64,000 nucleotides of DNA, taken from the IMG/VR virus record IMGVR_UViG_3300021057_000274, positions 310,001 through 374,000 of that record; one strand, written 5' to 3'. Position numbers and translations under genes: made by a program. Under the pieces are notes generated by a model that searched no databases, was not told the origin of the DNA, and saw only the letters and a list, made by a program, of their open reading frames with translations. Below are positions 25,318 to 34,066 of this stretch, piece after piece (position 1 is the stretch's first letter; each line of letters opens with the position of its first letter). Origin of the DNA: a virus.

Positions 25318-25965
25318 ATGAGCTGGCGGAAATATCCTCGTACTCCGCACTTCTCGTTCAGCCCAGGCGCGACCTCGGATGACAAGATCTTGCGTGACCT
25401 CTCCGCGTTCGAGGGAGTCGACGTCGTCGTCTCCGAAAAGCGCGACGGCGAGTGCACGTCGCTCTACACCAATTACTTCCACGCCCGGTCGATCGACTCG
25501 AAGAATCACCCGTCGAGAAACTGGCTACGCGCCTTTCACGCGCAGTTCGCATACAAGATCCCGGAGGGTTGGAGGATCTGCGGTGAGAACCTCTACGCGA
25601 GGCACTCGATCGCGTACGATGACCTGACAAGCTACTTCGAGGGGTTCTCGGTGTGGGACGACCGCAACGTCTCGCTCGCGTGGGCCGCGACTGAGCACAT
25701 CTTTGTTGATCTCGGGATCACTCCCGTTCCAGTGCTCTGGCGGGGCAAGTTTAACCTTCAGCGAATCAAGGACACGATCGCGGAGCTAGATTTCAAGCGG
25801 CAAGAGGGCATCGTCGTGCGGGTGGCAGGTGAGATCCCGTACGACCAGTTCGGGTTGAAGGTGGTCAAGTACGTGCGGGTCGACCACGTTCAAACCGATG
25901 ATCACTGGATGCACGGAGAGATCGTGCCCAACCGATTGAAGTTGACGAGCGGTGGAGCAGACTAA
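25318..25965 (+). CDS. RNA ligase (Rnl2/PF09414-type), 215 aa
   Basis: Motif I is SEKRDGE (KxDGE type with the adenylated Lys). Motif III-like CGENLYARHSI, EGIVVRV (motif IV) and LKVVKYVR (motif V) follow. The N-terminal KYPRTPHFSFSPGATSDD is typical of this phage/bacterial RNA ligase group. Start chosen at ATG 25318, where the family normally begins; GTG 25291 is an in-frame alternative. The enzyme likely reseals cleaved RNAs such as tRNAs, in line with the RlaP-like and 2H proteins elsewhere in the window. Confidence 0.82.
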   Translation: MSWRKYPRTPHFSFSPGATSDDKILRDLSAFEGVDVVVSEKRDGECTSLYTNYFHARSIDSKNHPSRNWLRAFHAQFAYKIPEGWRICGENLYARHSIAYDDLTSYFEGFSVWDDRNVSLAWAATEHIFVDLGITPVPVLWRGKFNLQRIKDTIAELDFKRQEGIVVRVAGEIPYDQFGLKVVKYVRVDHVQTDDHWMHGEIVPNRLKLTSGGAD

Positions 25966-26302
25966 GAAGCCGTCGGCTCCACCACAAGTCGTCCCAGAAG
26001 CCTCGTACGATCTAGACATCGCGGCGATCGCCAAGCCGCGACAGCTCTACTTTTACTCGAGTCTCTTCGACGCTTATCTTCGGGTCTCCGAGGCCGATCT
26101 GGCGTACTTGAACGACCTCGGGCCCTTCTTGCATGAGATTCCGCCCGGCGCCAGGGTGATCAAGACGATCCAAGAGGGCATGGCCGCGCTAGTGAAGTTG
26201 AAGACGAGAGCCACGAAACCGTGGTGGGATGATCCAGATCGAGGAGATTTGCGAAGATGGCAGCCTAACTGGGGTGAATGCGATCCGGAGCCAGAAAAGT
26301 GA
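25952..26302 (+). CDS. Hypothetical protein, 116 aa
   Basis: GTG 25952 overlaps the RNA ligase end by 14 bases. Pro-rich ends and an alpha/beta middle (RQLYFYSSLFDAYLRVSEAD). No family recognised. Confidence 0.55.
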   Translation: MEQTKKPSAPPQVVPEASYDLDIAAIAKPRQLYFYSSLFDAYLRVSEADLAYLNDLGPFLHEIPPGARVIKTIQEGMAALVKLKTRATKPWWDDPDRGDLRRWQPNWGECDPEPEK

Positions 26303-26877
26303 TGCCCCACAGGGTTAACGAGCGTGACAACTTCATCGGTGGATGGTACACCGAGAGGCTTGACATCTGCTCGAGCTTGATCGGCCTGTTCTGGGACTCT
26401 TCAGAGGAGCACAAGGCGGGGCTCATGAGCCGCGGGCTTGACCCGGCGATCAAGGAGTCTACCGAGCTGAGCTGCGATCAGCAACCCAAGGTGATCGAGT
26501 ACTTCAACGAGATTCTCGTGCCGACGGTCAAGCTCTACCTCGAGAAGTACCCGATGTGCGGTTATTACTCGAGCTGGGGCCTCGCGTTACCGGCTAACCT
26601 GCAGTACTATAAGCCTGGGCAAGCGTACCACGGCTGGCACACCGAGAGGTTCGCGGCGTCGGAGCCCGCGGGTCGACGACATCTCGCGTGGATGACGTAC
26701 CTCAACACGATTCACGACGAGGGCGAGACTGAGTTCTATCACCAAGGAGTCAAGGTCAAGCCCGAGATCGGGTTGACGCTCATCTGGGGAGTCGACTGGA
26801 CGTTCACTCATCGCGGCGTCCCCTCACCGACCGCTCACAAGTACATCATCACCGGTTGGTTCAACTTTATCGATTGA
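26302..26877 (+). CDS. 2OG-Fe(II) dioxygenase, 191 aa
   Basis: A prolyl-4-hydroxylase-like double-stranded beta-helix oxygenase. Iron ligands are visible as H113-x-E115 (YHGWHTE; Glu in place of the usual Asp) and H170 (TFTHRG). K180 (AHKYIITGWF) is the probable 2-oxoglutarate-binding residue. Similar enzymes are common in marine T4-like phages. The substrate could be a protein, nucleobase or small molecule. ATG 26302 is preferred over 26278. Confidence 0.75.
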   Translation: MPHRVNERDNFIGGWYTERLDICSSLIGLFWDSSEEHKAGLMSRGLDPAIKESTELSCDQQPKVIEYFNEILVPTVKLYLEKYPMCGYYSSWGLALPANLQYYKPGQAYHGWHTERFAASEPAGRRHLAWMTYLNTIHDEGETEFYHQGVKVKPEIGLTLIWGVDWTFTHRGVPSPTAHKYIITGWFNFID

Positions 26878-26934
26878 GCGAGCGCTCGATCGACGCATCA
26901 CCAAGCAAAGGTAGATTTGGAAGTGAGGTAACAC

Positions 26935-27171
26935 ATGCCGTACTGGGACGTCGAGGAGCACGAGGAGAGAACTGGTGAGAAGCTCACCGAGTCGCAGCAA
27001 GAGGCGCTGAAGCAGATCTCGGACAAGCTGGCGCAAGCCGACGCCGTGATCAAGGAAGCCGAGGAGATCGCGCGCAAAAACAACCTGCCGTTCAACAGTG
27101 GCGTGCGCGGCGTCGTCGGCCCGGACTTCTTCCACGACGAAGAGTGGTCCACCAGCTCGATCGGCTGCTGA
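26935..27171 (+). CDS. Tandem paralogue 1 with C-terminal W..SSxxC, 78 aa
   Basis: First of three consecutive related proteins. Each has an amphipathic helix of the form EAL..IS.KL..A...+.EAE.+A followed by a short linker ending in a conserved C-terminal motif (here WSTSSIGC). RBS GTGAGGTAAC. Family unknown. Confidence 0.65.
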   Translation: MPYWDVEEHEERTGEKLTESQQEALKQISDKLAQADAVIKEAEEIARKNNLPFNSGVRGVVGPDFFHDEEWSTSSIGC

Positions 27172-27172
27172 G

Positions 27173-27352
27173 ATGACTCAACAAGAAGCCCTCGAGGAGA
27201 TCTCGAAGAAGCTAAAGATGGCTCAGACCCTCGTCAGAGAAGCTGAGGACCTGGCGAGAAAGTCAGGAGTGTCCTTCTCCCCGCAGCTCGGTGACATGAT
27301 CAACGAGGAAAACTTCACCGACTATTGGGTTTCCTCGGATAGCTGCTTCTAA
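27173..27352 (+). CDS. Tandem paralogue 2, 59 aa
   Basis: ATG 27173 follows the previous stop by one base. The helix (EALEEISKKLKMAQTLVREAEDLA) aligns with its neighbours, and the protein ends WVSSDSCF. Confidence 0.65.
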   Translation: MTQQEALEEISKKLKMAQTLVREAEDLARKSGVSFSPQLGDMINEENFTDYWVSSDSCF

Positions 27353-27579
27353 TGGACGAGACCCGAGCTAGAGAAGAGATCGAGAAGAAGCTCGACGAGG
27401 CACGGAAGCTCATCGAGGAGGCTGAGGCGATCGCGGACGAGGCGGGCGTCACCTTCAGTTTTGACCTCGCCTACGGAATGGGCGGCACGTACTATCCCGA
27501 CAAGGTCGCGGAGGAGCGCGGATACGTCGAGGAGGAAGATCTTGACAACGGCTGGCGCGCCAGCTCGAGGAGCTGCTGA
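27352..27579 (+). CDS. Tandem paralogue 3, 75 aa
   Basis: Starts on the last base of the previous stop. Helix (REEIEKKLDEARKLIEEAEAIA) and an ending WRASSRSC align with the other two copies; a Gly/Tyr-rich linker is longer here. Confidence 0.65.
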   Translation: MDETRAREEIEKKLDEARKLIEEAEAIADEAGVTFSFDLAYGMGGTYYPDKVAEERGYVEEEDLDNGWRASSRSC

Positions 27580-27677
27580 TGAGCTTCATTCTCGGATGCA
27601 TCCTCGGAGCGGTCGTGGTCGCGGTGATCGTCGGCCTGATCGTGCTCAAGTTCATGATCAACGGTTGGAGAGCCTGA
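27579..27677 (+). CDS. Membrane micro-protein, 32 aa
   Basis: ATG overlaps the previous stop (TGATG). A single hydrophobic helix (ILGCILGAVVVAVIVGLIVL) ends in NGWRA. Confidence 0.5.
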   Translation: MSFILGCILGAVVVAVIVGLIVLKFMINGWRA

Positions 27678-27678
27678 G

Positions 27679-28620
27679 ATGATCGCGCTGCTTGGGAGTC
27701 AAGCGCTCGTCAGACGACTCGGGGGCAACGCTCTCACGATCGGACGTGTTCCGGTTGACTGGGACGTTGTCGGACCGTACTCGGAGGTGACCGAGTTCGC
27801 TAACCGCATGCTCGGCACGATCGAAGCTTGCTACCCCACCTCGAGCGGCAATAAGCTCGTCATCAAGAAGCGCAGTCTCGATGGTGTGAGGAACGGTCTT
27901 ACGATCATCGACGCCGAGCTAGCGTGGCCCAAGGCGTCGACGACCTCATACGCTCTCTGGAAGCTGATCAAGAGCGACCCCGAGACGGTTCGACAAGACA
28001 AGGTCCTCATCCCGTCGATCCACGTGCTCTACCTCTTGAAGATGACGCATCGCTACTTGAAGAACTCGCCGCACTTCCTCAAGACGATGCGAGACATCCA
28101 CCTCCTACGAAGGCACGGCGCGGAGATCCAGCCGCAGCATCGAGACTTCTTCAAGGAGCGAGAGCGCGCGACGTACAGCTACCAGCACCCGAAGCTGAAC
28201 GTCACCAAGGGTGACTTCTTCAAGGGCGACGGCGTCGAGTACGTCTACGACCATGACTCGATCCATGAGGCGATGAAGCACCTCGACGTCCCCGCCTACC
28301 AGCTCTACAAGGCGGAGGGAGCCGAGGTCAACTGCGCGAGGGAAAAGTTCTTCGAGGCTCCAGAGCACGTTCGGCTCTACGGGGTGCTAGAGGAAACTTA
28401 CGTGCTAGCTCTCGAGCGGTCTCAGATTCCCTTCCCTGAGACTGACCCCAAGCGAAGCTTTGAGATCGCGCTGCGGAAGGTCTGCACGAGCATCACGTCA
28501 GGCTGGTTCAGAGAGTACGCCTGGGAGAGCTACGACAAGATCTGGGAGATGTATGATCCCGAGTACGTTGAGAAGTTCAAGAGGGGGATAGAGGCAGGCG
28601 TCGTGATGCCGCATAAATAG
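27679..28620 (+). CDS. Nucleotidyltransferase-like phage protein, 313 aa
   Basis: The N-terminus (LLGSQALVRRLGGN ... VDWDVVGPY) has the G-S and D-x-D arrangement of polymerase-beta-type nucleotidyltransferases. A helical region with MTHRYLKNSPHFLKTMRDIH follows. It resembles uncharacterised phage proteins of this type (DUF7275-like). Activity is unproven. The gene ends 4 bases before the beta-helix gene. Confidence 0.55.
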   Translation: MIALLGSQALVRRLGGNALTIGRVPVDWDVVGPYSEVTEFANRMLGTIEACYPTSSGNKLVIKKRSLDGVRNGLTIIDAELAWPKASTTSYALWKLIKSDPETVRQDKVLIPSIHVLYLLKMTHRYLKNSPHFLKTMRDIHLLRRHGAEIQPQHRDFFKERERATYSYQHPKLNVTKGDFFKGDGVEYVYDHDSIHEAMKHLDVPAYQLYKAEGAEVNCAREKFFEAPEHVRLYGVLEETYVLALERSQIPFPETDPKRSFEIALRKVCTSITSGWFREYAWESYDKIWEMYDPEYVEKFKRGIEAGVVMPHK

Positions 28621-28624
28621 TGGC

Positions 28625-29671
28625 ATGCCTACTCATGACTTCGGCGACGGCCGCGGCGCCGTACCAGCTACCCAACACTCCAACGGTGGGGGCTGGGTAG
28701 AAGACACCGCTGTAGTCGCTTCAACCGTCTACGTTTCCGCCACTGCCGAGGTCTACGGGCAAGCGAAGGTCAGCGATAACGCCAAGCTCTACGACTCGTG
28801 CGAGGTCTTCAGCACGATCGTCACCGCGTGGGCAGGAACTACCGCGAAGAGCTTGAACGCGCTCGTGCGCCCGACGGTCAAGAACGAGTTCAACTATAAG
28901 TGCACGACAGCGGGCACTACGGGCACGAGCGAGCCGACCTGGCCGACCACGCTGGGTCAGACCGTCATCGACGGCACGGTTACCTGGACCGCGGTCACGA
29001 TCGAGCGACCGATCGTGTCTGGAGATGCTCAAGTCTACGGCACCGCCAAGGTCTCTGGAACTGCGCTAGTCCGTGATCGGGCTCAAGTGTATGACACCGC
29101 CGACGTCACTGGCGCCGCGATCATCGAGGGCGACGGCCAGGTCTATGATGACGCGACCGTCAACTTATCGGCTAAGGTCTCAGGCTTCGCGACGGTGCAC
29201 GGCACCGCGACGATCACCGACTCTGCGGTCATCACCGAAAATGCGGAGGTCTTAGGAGCGACGCCCGTAAGCGGCTCAGCCAAGATCGCCGGGGACGCGA
29301 CCGTTAACGCCGCTGAGGTCTCGGGCACGTCACAGATCTCGGGGAGCGCAGAGGTGATCGGCGGGCTCGCGAGAGTGCAAGGCGCGGCTAAGATCTACGG
29401 GTCAGCTCGCGTCCAGGGCAGCACGGTCATTCTCGGCGCAGCTCAAGTCTCTGACAACGCCCTCGTCGAGGGCACCGCGACGGTGGGCGGGGCGGCCAAG
29501 GTGAGCGGCTCAGCTCTGATCTCAGGCGCTTGCAAGATCCTAGGAGCCGCAGTCATCAAGAACCAAGCCAAGATCCGCGACACTGTCACCGTTCAGGGTG
29601 CAGCGTCGGTGGGTGGAAACGTCGAGCTGACCGGGTCACAGGTCGTCGAAGGGGTTACGGTGCTCACGTGA
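28625..29671 (+). CDS. Left-handed beta-helix protein with inserted module, 348 aa
   Basis: Residues ~30-60 and ~120-345 consist of hexapeptide-like repeats of the form (A/S)xVxGxA, the signature of a left-handed beta helix. Residues ~62-118 interrupt the helix with a domain ending in TSEPTWPTTLGQTVIDGTV, a motif seen in phage tail-fibre and receptor-binding proteins. A surface-exposed fibre or spike is the best guess; an assembly-type polymer is the alternative. Confidence 0.65.
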   Translation: MPTHDFGDGRGAVPATQHSNGGGWVEDTAVVASTVYVSATAEVYGQAKVSDNAKLYDSCEVFSTIVTAWAGTTAKSLNALVRPTVKNEFNYKCTTAGTTGTSEPTWPTTLGQTVIDGTVTWTAVTIERPIVSGDAQVYGTAKVSGTALVRDRAQVYDTADVTGAAIIEGDGQVYDDATVNLSAKVSGFATVHGTATITDSAVITENAEVLGATPVSGSAKIAGDATVNAAEVSGTSQISGSAEVIGGLARVQGAAKIYGSARVQGSTVILGAAQVSDNALVEGTATVGGAAKVSGSALISGACKILGAAVIKNQAKIRDTVTVQGAASVGGNVELTGSQVVEGVTVLT

Positions 29672-30009
29672 AGCTAAGCGAGATCACAGAGTCGGTCACC
29701 GACATCGAGCAGATCGTGCCTGACGCGAAGGATCTAGAGCGTGCAGAGGGCTTAAGCATGCGCGGCCCCACGTTTCACGGCAACAACGCGCCCTTTCAGT
29801 CCGAAGCGGTCAAGATGTCTAAGCTCATCAAGGACAAGACCAAGCTGATCCGGCGTGCGAAGGCGGTTGCCGCGACCTGGGGAACTAAGCCGATCAGGAA
29901 CGGAAAGGGAGAGTCTCAGGATGTCTGGGGACCCTTCGCGTACGCGCTCGAGAAGGCAGGGCTGACCGCCCAAGAGATCGACGCGATCTCGAAATACAAG
30001 GCTAAATAA
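29668..30009 (+). CDS. Capsid-targeted-type protein, 113 aa
   Basis: GTG 29668 in a GTGA overlap; the longer frame from 29530 shadows the beta-helix gene. N-terminus MKLSEITESV is of the capsid-targeting type. The middle (SKLIKDKTKLIRRAKAVAATWG) is basic and helical; the ending KYKAK is basic. It could be an internal DNA-associated head protein. Confidence 0.6.
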   Translation: MKLSEITESVTDIEQIVPDAKDLERAEGLSMRGPTFHGNNAPFQSEAVKMSKLIKDKTKLIRRAKAVAATWGTKPIRNGKGESQDVWGPFAYALEKAGLTAQEIDAISKYKAK

Positions 30010-30013
30010 GCGA

Positions 30014-30250
30014 ATGGACTTTAAGAGATACCTGGCCGAGAGCCAGAACCAGATGGCGGACAAGGTCGGTGAGATGGCCGCCGAGCTTCGGCGAGCTGAG
30101 CTCGCGATAGAAGCTAGGAGACACGATCTCGACAAAGCTACTCGTGACGAATATTACAACGGAGATGTGAGAAAGTTACAGCGTCTCTACAATGGGGCGA
30201 TTGCTGCTCTCCTCAAGCTCAGCGAGCATCTTCGTAGGAAGCCGTCTTGA
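30014..30250 (+). CDS. Capsid-targeted-type helical protein, 78 aa
   Basis: N-terminus MDFKRYLAES is very close to the T4 internal-protein leader (MKTYQEFIAEA). The rest is a charged helix with a basic end. Confidence 0.6.
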   Translation: MDFKRYLAESQNQMADKVGEMAAELRRAELAIEARRHDLDKATRDEYYNGDVRKLQRLYNGAIAALLKLSEHLRRKPS

Positions 30251-30807
30251 AGCTAACCGATCTCAGCACCGAGCTCCTCATCTTCGAGGTGCGCCAGCGC
30301 ACCGCCGAGATGTTAGGAGAGTCGATCTCTGACTACCTGTCGATGACGATCGCCAAGATCAAGGCCAAGAAGCCAGAGGAGCTCTATGACGGCGAGGAGC
30401 CGCTGGTTGACCTTGATCGCTTGACCTCCGTCGTCTCCGCAATGCGCGTGCTCGGTAACGCCGACTTCAGGAAGGCGATCTCGAAGGAGGACATCGGCAT
30501 CAACCCGAACAACGTCAAGGAGTTCGCCAAGTTCCTCGACAGCATCCCCCGTGACGGCAAGAAGCTTCCACAACTGACCGCGGCGGTGATCACCGCCCTG
30601 AAGGGGATCGCACCGAACGTCTTCAAGAAGCAACGCGAGCAGCTTGACCGCCTCAAGTCTCAGGACGAGACTGAGCGCAAGGACGCGCTCCAGGACCTCT
30701 CTAAGTTCGCGACGCAGGTCAACCAGATCTTCAGCAAGGTACGGTCTGGCACGTCTGGCAAGAAAGATGTCTCCAAAGAGCTCGATCGAGCGGCAAAATC
30801 CGCCTGA
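30247..30807 (+). CDS. Capsid-targeted-type helical protein, 186 aa
   Basis: TTG start overlapping the previous stop. N-terminus MKLTDLSTELLIFE. A long helical protein with a Lys-rich C-terminus (SGKKDVSKELDRAAKSA). It is the third capsid-targeted-type gene in a row. Confidence 0.55.
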   Translation: MKLTDLSTELLIFEVRQRTAEMLGESISDYLSMTIAKIKAKKPEELYDGEEPLVDLDRLTSVVSAMRVLGNADFRKAISKEDIGINPNNVKEFAKFLDSIPRDGKKLPQLTAAVITALKGIAPNVFKKQREQLDRLKSQDETERKDALQDLSKFATQVNQIFSKVRSGTSGKKDVSKELDRAAKSA

Positions 30808-30833
30808 AGATCGTCACTAGACGGTCATCTTAG

Positions 30834-30862
30834 TTTACTTTAGGTACCTGCTGGTATAAAAT
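30834..30862 (+). promoter_or_regulatory. Promoter
   Basis: TTTACT (30834-30839), 17 bases, TAAAAT (30857-30862). Confidence 0.7.
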
Positions 30863-30900
30863 CTCCTCTCGTGTAGGTTAACCGCACAAGAGGGTGGGCA

Positions 30901-31350
30901 TTGACGAGCGTCACGCCGTCATTCTTGGACTTTTGTAGGCTCTTCCTCAGGAAGGTCTACGGCAAGGAGCCTCGGTCTAGCGCTAAGCTAGCCCTGCTTC
31001 ATGCCCAATTTGTCCGGGACTCGGAGATCCAGCTCCACGGTGTCTACGACCTCTTCGTCGATTACTCTCCCTTTCGCGCCCGCTTGTTCTTCTCACGCAA
31101 CGGGTTCAAGAACACCCCGTCGGTCGCCTCCTTTCCTGAGTCATCGATGGGTGACGACTCGCTCTGCTTAAGCGTCTTCCCTCTCAACGGCTGGGAGGGT
31201 GTCCAGATCGATTGGCTAAAGAAGGAATTTAAGATTGGCAAGCGTCAACGTGATGGAGCTAAAGCGCATCGCCACAGGACAGTATCGCGTGCGCGTCAAG
31301 GCGGTGATGATCTCGGATCAAACCTTCGCCGTCGGGGTGGGCGAGGATGA
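30901..31350 (+). CDS. Hypothetical protein, 149 aa (3' overlap unclear)
   Basis: TTG start with a GAGGGTGG site. Residues 1-110 look like a real globular domain (LDFCRLFLRKVYGKE, YDLFVDYSPFRARLFFSRNG). The last ~38 residues are Arg-rich and overlap the next gene by 116 bases in another frame, so the native end may differ. Confidence 0.55.
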   Translation: MTSVTPSFLDFCRLFLRKVYGKEPRSSAKLALLHAQFVRDSEIQLHGVYDLFVDYSPFRARLFFSRNGFKNTPSVASFPESSMGDDSLCLSVFPLNGWEGVQIDWLKKEFKIGKRQRDGAKAHRHRTVSRARQGGDDLGSNLRRRGGRG

Positions 31351-31435
31351 GGACCCGTTCAAGGCCGCGGCTCAGGCAGGAGTCGCCGCTGGCATGGAGC
31401 TAAACAAACTTTTGACTAAGAAGGAAAGAGCATGA
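31235..31435 (+). CDS. Hypothetical protein, 66 aa
   Basis: TTG 31235 (GTG 31250 is an alternative). Beta strands (GQYRVRVKAVMISDQTFAVGV) and an Ala-rich helix. It overlaps both neighbours. Confidence 0.5.
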   Translation: MASVNVMELKRIATGQYRVRVKAVMISDQTFAVGVGEDEDPFKAAAQAGVAAGMELNKLLTKKERA

Positions 31436-32196
31436 CGACGAGCACGATCATATTCATCGTGGCGGTGATCGCGATCACCGCCGTGGGCAGTCTAGTCATC
31501 TTTTGGCCTCGGAAGAAACAGCCTGAGACAGATTGGACGAGCAACATGGATTTCATCCGAACCGAGCCGCCGAAGAGCCTCTCGAGCGACAAGGACGCCG
31601 TTCTTACCCAGGTTACGATCCCATCCGCTGCCGTGACGATCGTAAAGCCTCTCAACCACGAGTTCGTCAGCAATCGCATTCCGTCGGCGACCATGGATAA
31701 CGAGATCGCCCGCACAAACGCAGAGCGAGAGCGTGAGCTGGCCAGGATCAAGAGAGTCGCTGACGAGCAACGCGCGCGTGACGCGCGCGTACGTGAGGAG
31801 GAGCGGGTGCGCCGCGAGCGCACGTTTGAAGCCGTGCGGAGAGCAGAGGAGCGTGCCCGCCTAGCAGAGGAGCGTGCTCGCCGCGCCGAAGAGCGCCAGG
31901 ACGTCGTTCTCTTGAGCGGCGGCGCGGCCGCCGCGACAGCTGCTTATCTCATGAGCGCGAGCGCCGCGGCGCGTGAGAGCCCTGAGGTGATTACATCGCT
32001 GGGCGCGCCGAGCGAAGAGGTCATCACGTCTCTCGAGAGAGAAGCTCCGCGAGAGAGCACGATCACGTCATTCGATCGCCAGGAGGAAGAGCAAAGACCC
32101 TCCTTCTCAAGCTCGAGCGACGACAGCTCTAGCTCGTACAGCAGCGACTCTAGCTCTTCCTCGAGCGATAGCTCCTCATCGTTCAGCGGGGATTGA
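31432..32196 (+). CDS. Membrane-anchored coiled-coil protein with Ser-rich tail, 254 aa
   Basis: An N-terminal membrane helix (IIFIVAVIAITAVGSLVIFW) is followed by an Arg/Glu-rich coiled coil (~85-150), an Ala-rich hydrophobic stretch (GGAAAATAAYLMSASAAA) and a C-terminal tail of almost pure Ser/Asp. The tail looks like a spacer or phosphorylation target. A phosphatase gene follows directly. Family unknown. Confidence 0.65.
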   Translation: MTTSTIIFIVAVIAITAVGSLVIFWPRKKQPETDWTSNMDFIRTEPPKSLSSDKDAVLTQVTIPSAAVTIVKPLNHEFVSNRIPSATMDNEIARTNAERERELARIKRVADEQRARDARVREEERVRRERTFEAVRRAEERARLAEERARRAEERQDVVLLSGGAAAATAAYLMSASAAARESPEVITSLGAPSEEVITSLEREAPRESTITSFDRQEEEQRPSFSSSSDDSSSSYSSDSSSSSSDSSSSFSGD

Positions 32197-32738
32197 TGTA
32201 CCAGCGCGTCATCTACATGTCTCGGCGAGACGTTGAGAGAATCAACTCTGGCGACGTGCCTCTCATCTCGATCACCAGCCCTCCAGACGGTGACTGGAGC
32301 AGGCCAGCTAAGCTCGCTGCGTGCTGGGGAAAGATTCTTCGTCTCGAGTTTCACGATGACGAGCACCCGCACATCTATCCAGACGGCACCACGCTGGTGC
32401 TCATGAGCGACGAGCAGGGCTACCAAATTCTTCGCTTCTTGCGCGAGAATGAGAGTTATAATGAGCTGGTGGTCCATTGCGAGGGCGGAATTAGTCGGTC
32501 AGCAGCGATCGCGCGCTTTGTCTCTGACTACTACGGGATTCCCTACCAAACGGTGGTGAACGGAATCTTGTACCAGAACCCGATCATGGAGAAGTACAAT
32601 CGGTCGATGTACGCGAAGTTGGTGAAGCTCTACGGCTTATGCTTGAGTGAGAAGGGAGAGATCCCTCGCGGCGAGCTGCCTGCGTTGCAAGCGTTTGAAA
32701 ACTACATGAAGGAGAAGGTTGATGGCCAGGAAGGTTAA
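32196..32738 (+). CDS. Dual-specificity/tyrosine-type protein phosphatase, 180 aa
   Basis: The CX5R catalytic loop is clear: VVHCEGGISRSAA, with C95 and R101, followed by the helix typical of DSPs. A general-acid Asp may be in the DDEHPH segment (54-59). TTG 32193 and ATG 32196 are both possible starts. It would dephosphorylate proteins or nucleotide/RNA 5' ends. Phosphatases of this type occur in several large phages. Confidence 0.75.
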   Translation: MYQRVIYMSRRDVERINSGDVPLISITSPPDGDWSRPAKLAACWGKILRLEFHDDEHPHIYPDGTTLVLMSDEQGYQILRFLRENESYNELVVHCEGGISRSAAIARFVSDYYGIPYQTVVNGILYQNPIMEKYNRSMYAKLVKLYGLCLSEKGEIPRGELPALQAFENYMKEKVDGQEG

Positions 32739-33081
32739 TCACACTCCGAAGCTCACGGGCGACGCCGCGCAAGTGGCCGTCGCGAAAGCTCTCGAGGACT
32801 TGAAGTCGAACCTAAAGAAGTACAGCGACATCGTCAGCGAGATCGACGCCCTCAACTCGGCTAACAACTTCCGGTACCTCTCGAAGAGTCGTCGAAACGA
32901 GCTGATGGCCGGCTTGATCGAGCGATCGGCGGACCTGTCTGACGCGTCGAAGGGCGCCTTCAGGGTGCTCAAGAAGGTCAAGCGCGAGCGCGCGCCAGAG
33001 AAGCTGATCGACACGGTTCTGGCGAGGATCGTCGTGCAAACCGAGCCGCTAGGCGGAGATGTCGAGATCACCGCGCCGTGA
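32722..33081 (+). CDS. Helical basic protein, 119 aa
   Basis: ATG 32722 with an AAGGTTG region upstream; overlaps the phosphatase gene by 17 bases. Helical, Lys-rich; C-terminus QTEPLGGDVEITAP. No family recognised. Confidence 0.6.
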   Translation: MARKVNHTPKLTGDAAQVAVAKALEDLKSNLKKYSDIVSEIDALNSANNFRYLSKSRRNELMAGLIERSADLSDASKGAFRVLKKVKRERAPEKLIDTVLARIVVQTEPLGGDVEITAP

Positions 33082-33500
33082 AGCTCGACGATCTGCGCTT
33101 CAAGCCCGGAACCTATCTCGCCTTCTTGCTGAGCGAGAAGAGCCGGGCTGACCTCCTCACTCGGTGGCCACCGCTCTATCCTGACGTGCGCTGTCACCAC
33201 GTCACGCTCGAGTTCAACCTAACCGATGAGAAGCTCGCCTTCTTCATGAGAGCTCTCAAGGGCGGCGCTGACGTGCAGGTGGTCGGGTACGCGAAGAGCG
33301 ACAAGCTCGACCTCTTCGCGGTCACCCTCAACGGGCAAGCTGTTCGCCCCGACGGCGGCTATTACCACATCACCCACTCCCTCGTTCCGCCCACCAAGCC
33401 GAAGGAGTCCAATGACCTCTTGACGCGACTCAAGGGAGAGACGGACAAGTTCCGCGGAACTTGGAAGCTGGACGGAGAGGTCATTCTCCTCAAAAAGTAA
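33078..33500 (+). CDS. 2H phosphoesterase-like protein, 140 aa
   Basis: Two HxT motifs spaced as in the 2H family: CHHVTLEF (H41, T43) and YYHITHSL (H97, T99). This fold includes LigT/CPDases (2'-5' RNA ends, 2',3'-cyclic phosphate) and the anti-CBASS enzyme Acb1 of T4. The length fits. The substrate may be RNA ends or cyclic oligonucleotides. GTG start overlaps the previous stop. Confidence 0.6.
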   Translation: MKLDDLRFKPGTYLAFLLSEKSRADLLTRWPPLYPDVRCHHVTLEFNLTDEKLAFFMRALKGGADVQVVGYAKSDKLDLFAVTLNGQAVRPDGGYYHITHSLVPPTKPKESNDLLTRLKGETDKFRGTWKLDGEVILLKK

Positions 33501-33509
33501 GCATCTAGT

Positions 33510-33546
33510 TTTACTCTCAGCATTTGAGGTGATACAATTCACCTCA
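33510..33546 (+). promoter_or_regulatory. Promoter with palindromic operator over the -10
   Basis: TTTACT (33510-33515), 17 bases, TACAAT (33533-33538). The -10 is exactly enclosed by the arms TGAGGTGA (33525-33532) and TCACCTCA (33539-33546). The next ATG is at 33548, so the mRNA is leaderless. Confidence 0.75.
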
Positions 33547-33547
33547 G

Positions 33548-34054
33548 ATGCTTCGAGAAATTCCGCAAGTTCTTAGGTCCCCGTTTGACGGCTTCTTCTT
33601 AGATCTCGACGGAGTATTCGCCGACTTCGAGGGTCGCTTCTTCAAGCTGACCGGCCGACAGTGCCGAGAGGTGTCGCAGAGAGAGCTGTGGAAGGTCGTC
33701 ATGGCCGACCGCAACTTCTTCTACGACCTCGAGTTGATGCCGAACGCCGACGTCCTCTGGCGATATTGCAAGCAGTACAACCCTTGCTTCTTGACCGGGC
33801 TGCCGGTCAAGCAAGCTTTTCGTGACCAAAAGCTCAGGTGGGTCAGCGACAAGTTCGGCGCCGAGTGGGTTTGCCACGTCGTTCCCAAGCGAGACAAGCA
33901 GAAGCACTCAGGTCCGAACAAGGTCTTGATCGACGACTCTCTAGAGAACATCGAGCAGTGGATCTCCAAGGGAGGTCTGGGAATTCTTCACGACGGCGAC
34001 GTTTGGAAGACGATCGACCAGGTCGAAGCTCTTCGCCTGGCGTATAACATCTAA
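33548..34054 (+). CDS. HAD-family 5'(3')-deoxyribonucleotidase-like protein, 168 aa
   Basis: HAD motif I is FLDLDGVFADF (nucleophile D19, acid D21), motif II is FLTGLP, and motif III/IV is KVLIDDSLENIEQW. The layout and length match small 5'-nucleotidases of the NT5C type that act on (d)NMPs. In this genome it could tune nucleotide pools or work in RNA-end processing. Confidence 0.75.
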   Translation: MLREIPQVLRSPFDGFFLDLDGVFADFEGRFFKLTGRQCREVSQRELWKVVMADRNFFYDLELMPNADVLWRYCKQYNPCFLTGLPVKQAFRDQKLRWVSDKFGAEWVCHVVPKRDKQKHSGPNKVLIDDSLENIEQWISKGGLGILHDGDVWKTIDQVEALRLAYNI

Positions 34055-34066
34055 CACGGTGGGGTA